NCBI GenBank assembly: GCA_002440765.1
Contig: DJVC01000077.1
Coordinates: 1-28,872, forward strand
From: a bacterium UBP3_UBA6266
Lineage (GTDB): Bacteria > Auribacterota > UBA6266
Length of the DNA: 28,872 nucleotides
Direction of reading: 5' to 3'
Position 1 is the first letter of the stretch, and the number at the start of each line of letters is the position of its first letter. The translations under genes were made by a program, and so were the position numbers. Below the pieces are notes generated by a model. It was not told where the DNA came from. It searched no databases and saw nothing but the letters and a program-made list of their open reading frames with translations. Of the stretch, positions 24,362-28,872 are shown piece after piece.

Positions 24362-25702
24362 ATGGAAGCTTTGTGGCGTAAAATTTGCAGGGAAATGGAA
24401 CATGAGCTTCCGGATCACGCATACGACGACTGGATAAAACCCCTCAAACCGGTTTCTTTAAATGATAAGAAGCTTGTACTTTCATCTCCGATAAAATTCC
24501 ACGCAAATTGGGTTAAAGACCACTATCTTCCTGTGCTAAAAGAACTTGCAAAAAAGTGTTCCGGTAATGACATTGAGATTGAATTTACACTGTCCGACAG
24601 AAAAGATTCATACTTTAAGGAAAATGACCATAAAAAGAAACTTGTTCCTTTGTTTGTAAGTAAAAACAGGGATTTTGAGACGAATATTCATGGATCTTTT
24701 ACCTTTGAGAGCTTTGTCGTTGGTGAAAGTAACCGGCTTGCGCATGCAGTATGTACAGCTGTAGCTCAGTCTCCCGGAACAGCTTATAACCCCCTTTTTA
24801 TATATGGGACCGTAGGCCTCGGAAAAACACATCTTCTTCACGCAATAGGGAATGCTGTTCTGAAAAACAAAAAACGGGCGCGTGTATATTATACTCCCAG
24901 TGAAAACTTCGGGAATGAGATGATAGAAGCTATTCAGGGAAAAACAATGGATAAATTCAGGGATAAATACAGAAAAATCGATGTCCTTCTGATAGATGAC
25001 GTGCAGTTTCTCGGCGGGAAAGAGATGATGCAGGAAGAATTTTTCCATACTTTCAACGCGCTTTATGACGCAAGCAAACAGATAGTCATATCAAGCGACA
25101 GGCCGCCCACAGAAATTCCCAACCTGGAAAACCGGCTTGTCAACCGATTTGAAATGGGATTTCTGGGTGATATACAAATTCCTAATCTGGAAACAAGAAT
25201 TGCTATTCTCCGGGAGAAGAGAAAAATCTTTTCCGTAAAAATCAGCGATGAGATAATAGGTTTTATCGCGGAAAGAATTAAATCAAATGTAAGAAAGCTT
25301 GAAGGCGCCTTAAAAAGAGTGGGGGCTTATCTTTCTCTTGAAGGCCATTCGGATCTTAGTGTAGATGTAGCGGAACAGCTTCTCGGAAACCTCCTAACAG
25401 ATATAGAAGAAAAAAATATAAATATCGAGCTCATACAGAAAAAGGTGGCGGAATATTATGATATCCGCGTTGCGGACATGCAGAGCAAGAAAAAGCCAAA
25501 ACAAATAGCTTTCCCGAGACAGGTCGCTATGTATTTATCAAGGCTTCTCACAAAAGCATCACTGCCCGAAATAGGGAATTCATTCGGCGGAAGAGACCAT
25601 ACCACCGTAATGTATGCAGTAAGCCAGATTCAGAAAAAAATAGATAAAGATAAATCTTTTTCAAGAAACATGGATTTAATAATAAAAAAGATAAAAGAAT
25701 AA
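24362..25702 (+). CDS. dnaA: Chromosomal replication initiator DnaA
   Basis: DnaA (446 aa) binds DnaA boxes and melts the origin. Domain I (about 1-80) starts ALWRKICREMEHELPDHAYD; domain II is short. The AAA+ domain has Walker A GTVGLGKT (149-156), where the family normally has GGVGLGKT, so Gly is replaced by Thr before the Val; the catalytic GKT is intact. Walker B is LLIDDVQF (209-216). Domain IV holds the DNA-binding signature, FGGRDHTTVMYA, after PRQVAMYLSR. Length is ordinary. AAGGGG lies 8 nt before the ATG. Leads the dnaA-dnaN-recF-dciA-gyrB series. Confidence 0.98.
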   Translation: MEALWRKICREMEHELPDHAYDDWIKPLKPVSLNDKKLVLSSPIKFHANWVKDHYLPVLKELAKKCSGNDIEIEFTLSDRKDSYFKENDHKKKLVPLFVSKNRDFETNIHGSFTFESFVVGESNRLAHAVCTAVAQSPGTAYNPLFIYGTVGLGKTHLLHAIGNAVLKNKKRARVYYTPSENFGNEMIEAIQGKTMDKFRDKYRKIDVLLIDDVQFLGGKEMMQEEFFHTFNALYDASKQIVISSDRPPTEIPNLENRLVNRFEMGFLGDIQIPNLETRIAILREKRKIFSVKISDEIIGFIAERIKSNVRKLEGALKRVGAYLSLEGHSDLSVDVAEQLLGNLLTDIEEKNINIELIQKKVAEYYDIRVADMQSKKKPKQIAFPRQVAMYLSRLLTKASLPEIGNSFGGRDHTTVMYAVSQIQKKIDKDKSFSRNMDLIIKKIKE

Positions 25703-25920
25703 CCTGTGAACCGGGTGTTAATGCGTTGTTAATAAATGTTAATAAAAAGAGAACATGTTGATAAGCGGCTTGTTATATACATCTTTTTCACAACTTGTTA
25801 AAAGTATTTTTTTACTCGGAAAAAGGATACTTGTTTGATATACTAACAGTCTACTAATAGTATTATTTAATAACTATATAATATAAAGTATTAATAGTAT
25901 TGTGGAAAAAGGAGGATGTA
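25703..25920. other. dnaA-dnaN intergenic region, probable unwinding part of oriC
   Basis: This AT-rich gap carries DnaA-box-like sites TGTTGATAA (25756-25764) and TGTGGAAAA (25901-25909), each 8 of 9. Three TGTTAAT repeats start at 25716, 25727 and 25737, about one helical turn apart. The tract from 25851 opens CTACTAATAGTATTA, whose complement reads as triplets 3'-GAT GAT TAT CAT AAT-5', like a DnaA-trio. TAATAGTATT occurs twice (25855-25864 and 25892-25901). Position and layout resemble the Bacillus subtilis unwinding region, but activity is inferred. Confidence 0.55.
25836..25844 (+). promoter_or_regulatory. Possible extended -10 promoter of dnaN
   Basis: TGATATACT is an extended -10 (TGn plus TATACT) about 75 nt before dnaN. 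No good -35 hexamer is found at 16-18 nt, so the promoter is plausible but weakly supported. Confidence 0.4.
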
Positions 25921-27015
25921 ATGAAGATATCATGCTCAAAGGATGCTCTCTTAAACGGATTGCAGAGCGTTCAGAGCATTGTAAGCACAAAAGGAGCCTT
26001 GCCGATTTTACTCAACGTTTTAATTGAAACAGAAGACGAATCGGTTTCTCTTTCTACAACAGACCTTGAAATAGGGATAAAAAGCAGGGTTGAGGCGAAG
26101 ATTAAGAAAAAAGGAGGAACGACACTGCCCGCAAAAAGGTTGTTCGGTATAGTAAAAGACTTTCCGGGCGATGTTATAGAGATAGATATAACGGAAAATA
26201 ATGTTGCCACAATAACATCAAAAAAAGACAATTTCAGGATAATGGGTTTATCAAAGGATGACTTCCCGAAAATACCTATTTTTAAGGACAGCGGCGCTAT
26301 CACAATGAAAAAGAGCGCGATAAAAGACCTTATTAAAAAAACATCATACGCTGTTTCACAGGAAGAGACCAGGTATACGCTGAACGGAATTTACATCATG
26401 GTTAAAGATGGATATATGACAATGGTTGCCACAGACGGCAGGAGGCTGGCTCTGGCGTCGGCAGTTACATCGGATGACGGTGAAAACAGGGATGGTGTCA
26501 TTGTGCCGTCAAAGGCGATAAATGAGCTTATGAGAATGTTATCCGGAGATGATGAGATAAAGATTAAAATTTCAGAAAACCAGATAATGTTCGAGTTTGA
26601 CAGTATCATTTTAGTTTCCAAGCTTATAGAGGGAAGATTTCCCGACTATGAACAGGTAATACCAAAAAAAGCAAAGCAACAGGTTAAAATATCGAGGGAT
26701 GAGATGCTGGCTGTTATAAAAAGGGCAGCGTTAATAACCAGCGATAAATCCAAATCCGTGAAACTTACTTTTTCAAAAGGACAGCTTCTGGTTGAATCCA
26801 ATGCCCCTGACGTGGGGGAATACAAGGGGGAAATACCGCTTGGTTATAAAGAGGAAGAAGTTAAAATGGCTTTTAACCCTGATTTTTTAACGGATGTGCT
26901 TAAGAGCATAGAAGAAGAGGAAATAACATTTGAATTCAGTGATTCTCTAAACCCCGGAGTTGTTAAATCAGGAAATAATTTTATCTATGTGATAATGCCG
27001 ATGAGGATTTCTTAA
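25921..27015 (+). CDS. dnaN: DNA polymerase III sliding clamp (beta subunit)
   Basis: The beta clamp (364 aa) forms a ring around DNA and tethers polymerase III and repair enzymes. Three similar domains of about 120 residues are evident, beginning MKISCSKDALLNGLQ, with DGRRLALA in the middle domain and the C-terminal end YVIMPMRIS, the expected VMPMR motif that forms part of the partner-binding pocket. A longer frame from TTG at 25900 exists, but GGAGG lies 5 nt before the ATG at 25921 and the family starts there. The stop overlaps the recF start (TAATG). Confidence 0.98.
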   Translation: MKISCSKDALLNGLQSVQSIVSTKGALPILLNVLIETEDESVSLSTTDLEIGIKSRVEAKIKKKGGTTLPAKRLFGIVKDFPGDVIEIDITENNVATITSKKDNFRIMGLSKDDFPKIPIFKDSGAITMKKSAIKDLIKKTSYAVSQEETRYTLNGIYIMVKDGYMTMVATDGRRLALASAVTSDDGENRDGVIVPSKAINELMRMLSGDDEIKIKISENQIMFEFDSIILVSKLIEGRFPDYEQVIPKKAKQQVKISRDEMLAVIKRAALITSDKSKSVKLTFSKGQLLVESNAPDVGEYKGEIPLGYKEEEVKMAFNPDFLTDVLKSIEEEEITFEFSDSLNPGVVKSGNNFIYVIMPMRIS

Positions 27016-28100
27016 TGAGGTTAAAGTCCCTTGAACTCAGGGATTTTAGGAATTATAAGTCGCTTAAAATTGATTTTTCCGATGACGTAAATGTTTTATG
27101 GGGAAAGAACGCCCAGGGCAAAACAAATATACTGGAAGCAATATATTTTCTTGCCACGGCGAGGTCGTTTCGGACACTCGAAAGGAAAAGTCTGATATCC
27201 TGGGACAGCGATAAGTTTTTACTGGGATGCAGAATCTCCAACGGCGCCGAAAAAAAATTAAGAATACTGTTTTCCCAAAGAGAAAGAAAAGTCAGCTTAA
27301 ATTCCAAGAGAGTAAGCAAGCTCTCGGACTTGATAGGGATTTTAAGGGTAGTTATTTTTACCCCCGAGGATATTTTCCTTTTAAAGGGAAACCCCTTCAA
27401 GAGAAGAAGGTTTTTGGACATATGTATTTCTCAGATTGACAGAAAGTATGTGGGCGTTCTGCAAAAATTCAAACAGGTGCTTATAAGGCGTAATTTTGCT
27501 GTAAGGAAATACGGGAACAGGAACAACTCTTTTTTATGGGATGAGCAGCTGGCGGAAAACACCGCTTTTATAATGGGCAAAAGGGAAAAGGTTATAGCAA
27601 GGCTCGCGGAAAAAGCCGGTGAGTATCACAGAGATATAACAAGCGGGAAAGAACGGTTACGTATTGAATACAGGCCGTCGATAAAAGTAAAAGAAATCAG
27701 CAAAAGAGAAATATTTACCCATTACGAAAAGCACAGGAGAAAAGATGCCGAGAAGTTGTGTACGACGACAGGGCCGCACAGGGATGACATCGATTTCTTT
27801 ATAAACGGCAAGGATGTAAGGCTGTTTGGTTCGGAAGGTCAGCAGAGAAGCGCTGTTTTATCTCTTAAAAACGCTGAGTTTGTATTGATGAAACAGGAAA
27901 CGAATGAGACACCATTGATATTGGCTGACGATGTTTTACCCGTTCTCGACAGGGAAAGAAAAAGGGCTTTTCTGCCGTCGCTGAAGGGAAACGCGCAGAT
28001 ATTTATTACATGTACCGACAAGAAAGAGATAGAGTCTATCGGCGCTAAAGCCAAAATTTTCAGGGTGTTTAACGGAAATGTTGCAGGAGAGAGGGTATAA
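27015..28100 (+). CDS. recF: DNA replication and repair protein RecF
   Basis: RecF (361 aa) is an SMC-like ATPase that helps load RecA at single-strand gaps. It begins MRLKSLELRDFRNYKSL, with Walker A GKNAQGKT (30-37) in the typical NAQGKTN context. TGPHRDD, the signature GSEGQQRSAVLSLKNAE and Walker B LILADDVLPVLD follow; the last is a slight variant of the common LLLDDVFSELD, with the catalytic Asp kept. Length is normal. It shares one base with dnaN and overlaps the next gene by 23 nt, so dnaN-recF-dciA are translated closely together. Confidence 0.96.
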   Translation: MRLKSLELRDFRNYKSLKIDFSDDVNVLWGKNAQGKTNILEAIYFLATARSFRTLERKSLISWDSDKFLLGCRISNGAEKKLRILFSQRERKVSLNSKRVSKLSDLIGILRVVIFTPEDIFLLKGNPFKRRRFLDICISQIDRKYVGVLQKFKQVLIRRNFAVRKYGNRNNSFLWDEQLAENTAFIMGKREKVIARLAEKAGEYHRDITSGKERLRIEYRPSIKVKEISKREIFTHYEKHRRKDAEKLCTTTGPHRDDIDFFINGKDVRLFGSEGQQRSAVLSLKNAEFVLMKQETNETPLILADDVLPVLDRERKRAFLPSLKGNAQIFITCTDKKEIESIGAKAKIFRVFNGNVAGERV

Positions 28101-28407
28101 ACCTATAAAGGACATCGTAAGGGATGTTCTGAAAGACCTGGATCTCGAGAAGAGGCTTGACGAATCCAGGGTGTTTGAGAAATGGGATGATATTGTGGGG
28201 AAAGAAATATCAAAGCATACTTTTCCCGATAAGATTTATAAGAATGTTTTATATATAAAAGTTGATAATTCAGCGTGGATGGCGGAATTGAATACTTTTT
28301 TTAAAGCAAAACTGTTAGGCTCGCTGAAAAAACATACGGGTTTAAAGAAGATAAAAGACATAAAATTCAGGATTGCGGATTTTGGAACGAAAGAGGATGG
28401 AAGATAG
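28078..28407 (+). CDS. dciA: DUF721/DciA-like protein, probable helicase loader
   Basis: A 109-aa protein of the DUF721 (DciA) family. DciA loads or activates the replicative helicase DnaB in the many bacteria that lack DnaC or DnaI; that role is known for the family and inferred here. The pattern KPIKDIVRDVLKDLDLE, then VFEKWDDIVGKEISKHT and LYIKVDNSAWMAELNTF is the classical DUF721 core, with the KH-like fold. The ATG lies inside the end of recF (23-nt overlap), and the stop directly adjoins the gyrB ATG. No strong Shine-Dalgarno is seen. Genomic place (recF-DUF721-gyrB) is typical. Confidence 0.88.
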   Translation: MLQERGYKPIKDIVRDVLKDLDLEKRLDESRVFEKWDDIVGKEISKHTFPDKIYKNVLYIKVDNSAWMAELNTFFKAKLLGSLKKHTGLKKIKDIKFRIADFGTKEDGR

Positions 28408-28872
28408 ATGAAAAAAACCGAACAGCACAAATATGACGCGAAAACCATTAAGGTATTAGGGGGAATCGAAGCTGTAAGAAAAAGGCCGGCCATGTATATA
28501 GGGGATACCGGCGAAAGAGGGCTTCACCATCTTGTTTACGAAGTTGTGGATAACAGTATAGACGAAGCTCTTGCCGGGGCCTGCGATAAAATCGAGGTTA
28601 TCATACATTCCGACATGAGGGTTGCCGTGATTGACAACGGCAGGGGAATACCCGTGGATTTGCATGCCACAGAAAAGAAACCCGCGGTCGAAGTCGTTTT
28701 GACGACATTGCATGCGGGCGGGAAGTTCGATCATGACTCATATAAAGTTTCCGGTGGCCTGCACGGCGTGGGGGTTTCATGTGTTAACGCTTTATCGGAG
28801 TGGATGGAAGCCGAGGTCAAGCGCGACGGGAAGGTCTATCATCTAAGATTTGAGAGGGGGAAAACAGTATCT
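28408..28872 (+). CDS. gyrB: DNA gyrase subunit B, N-terminal part (cut by window edge)
   Basis: GyrB is the ATPase subunit of gyrase, which introduces negative supercoils. The 155 codons present cover most of the GHKL ATPase domain: [11 protein letters not shown], the Mg/ATP-binding [22 protein letters not shown] and the ATP-lid [15 protein letters not shown]. The frame runs open to the edge, with some 480 or more residues expected beyond. ParE is an alternative on motif grounds, but the position next to recF and DUF721 favours GyrB. The ATG follows the DUF721 stop without a gap. Confidence 0.96.
   Translation, partial: MKKTEQHKYDAKTIKVLGGIEAVRKRPAMYIGDTGERGLHHLVYEVVDNSIDEALAGACDKIEVIIHSDMRVAVIDNGRGIPVDLHATEKKPAVEVVLTTLHAGGKFDHDSYKVSGGLHGVGVSCVNALSEWMEAEVKRDGKVYHLRFERGKTVS

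Noticed and set aside
25900..25920. TTG start seven codons upstream of dnaN
   Set aside because: The extension contains the GGAGG used by the ATG at 25921 and does not belong to the clamp family.

Overview
The window is the replication-origin neighbourhood of a bacterial chromosome, with moderate G+C (mid-40s % by eye). The genes fall on two arms that diverge from an AT-rich origin region at about 23.7-25.9 kb. Rightwards on the + strand run dnaA, dnaN, recF, a DUF721/DciA-like gene and the start of gyrB. Leftwards on the - strand run rpmH, rnpA, yidC, mnmE, mnmG, a YhcC-type radical SAM gene, parA, parB and a complete-looking V/A-type ATPase operon (E, DUF2764, A, B, D, I, K), then a membrane M48 peptidase and rsmI. 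Beyond these are + strand accessory genes: a PAS-GGDEF-HD-GYP signalling protein, a small secreted orphan and three PEP-CTERM surface proteins. The 5' three quarters of an enolase gene (- strand) lies at the left edge. No tRNA, rRNA, CRISPR array or insertion sequence was seen. || Organism: PEP-CTERM sorting signals imply a diderm with an exosortase, which is not in the window. The V-type ATPase gene order with DUF2764 between E and A is the one I know from Chlamydiae and Spirochaetes. Together these suggest an uncultured PVC- or Omnitrophota-like lineage, but the sequence alone does not fix the phylum. || How the parts work together: the right arm holds initiation (DnaA), the sliding clamp (DnaN), gap repair (RecF), a probable helicase loader (DciA) and gyrase. 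The left arm holds ribosome and tRNA maturation (RpmH, RnpA, MnmE/MnmG, RsmI), membrane insertion (YidC) and origin segregation (ParA/ParB). A canonical parS forms the last codons of the radical SAM gene, and a parS-like palindrome sits on the predicted parA start of transcription. The V-ATPase lies directly after parB, where many bacteria have the F-type atp operon, and its K subunit carries the residues of a Na+ site. || Most notable: (1) a c-di-GMP-type protein in which both the GGDEF and the HD-GYP motif are degenerate; (2) a V-type ATPase in the usual F-type slot, with predicted Na+ coupling and DUF2764 where C and F subunits are missing; (3) parS built into a coding end and a parA promoter; (4) a probably two-part origin with DnaA boxes on both sides of dnaA and phased TGTTAAT repeats; (5) a PEP-CTERM trio with one decayed sorting motif.
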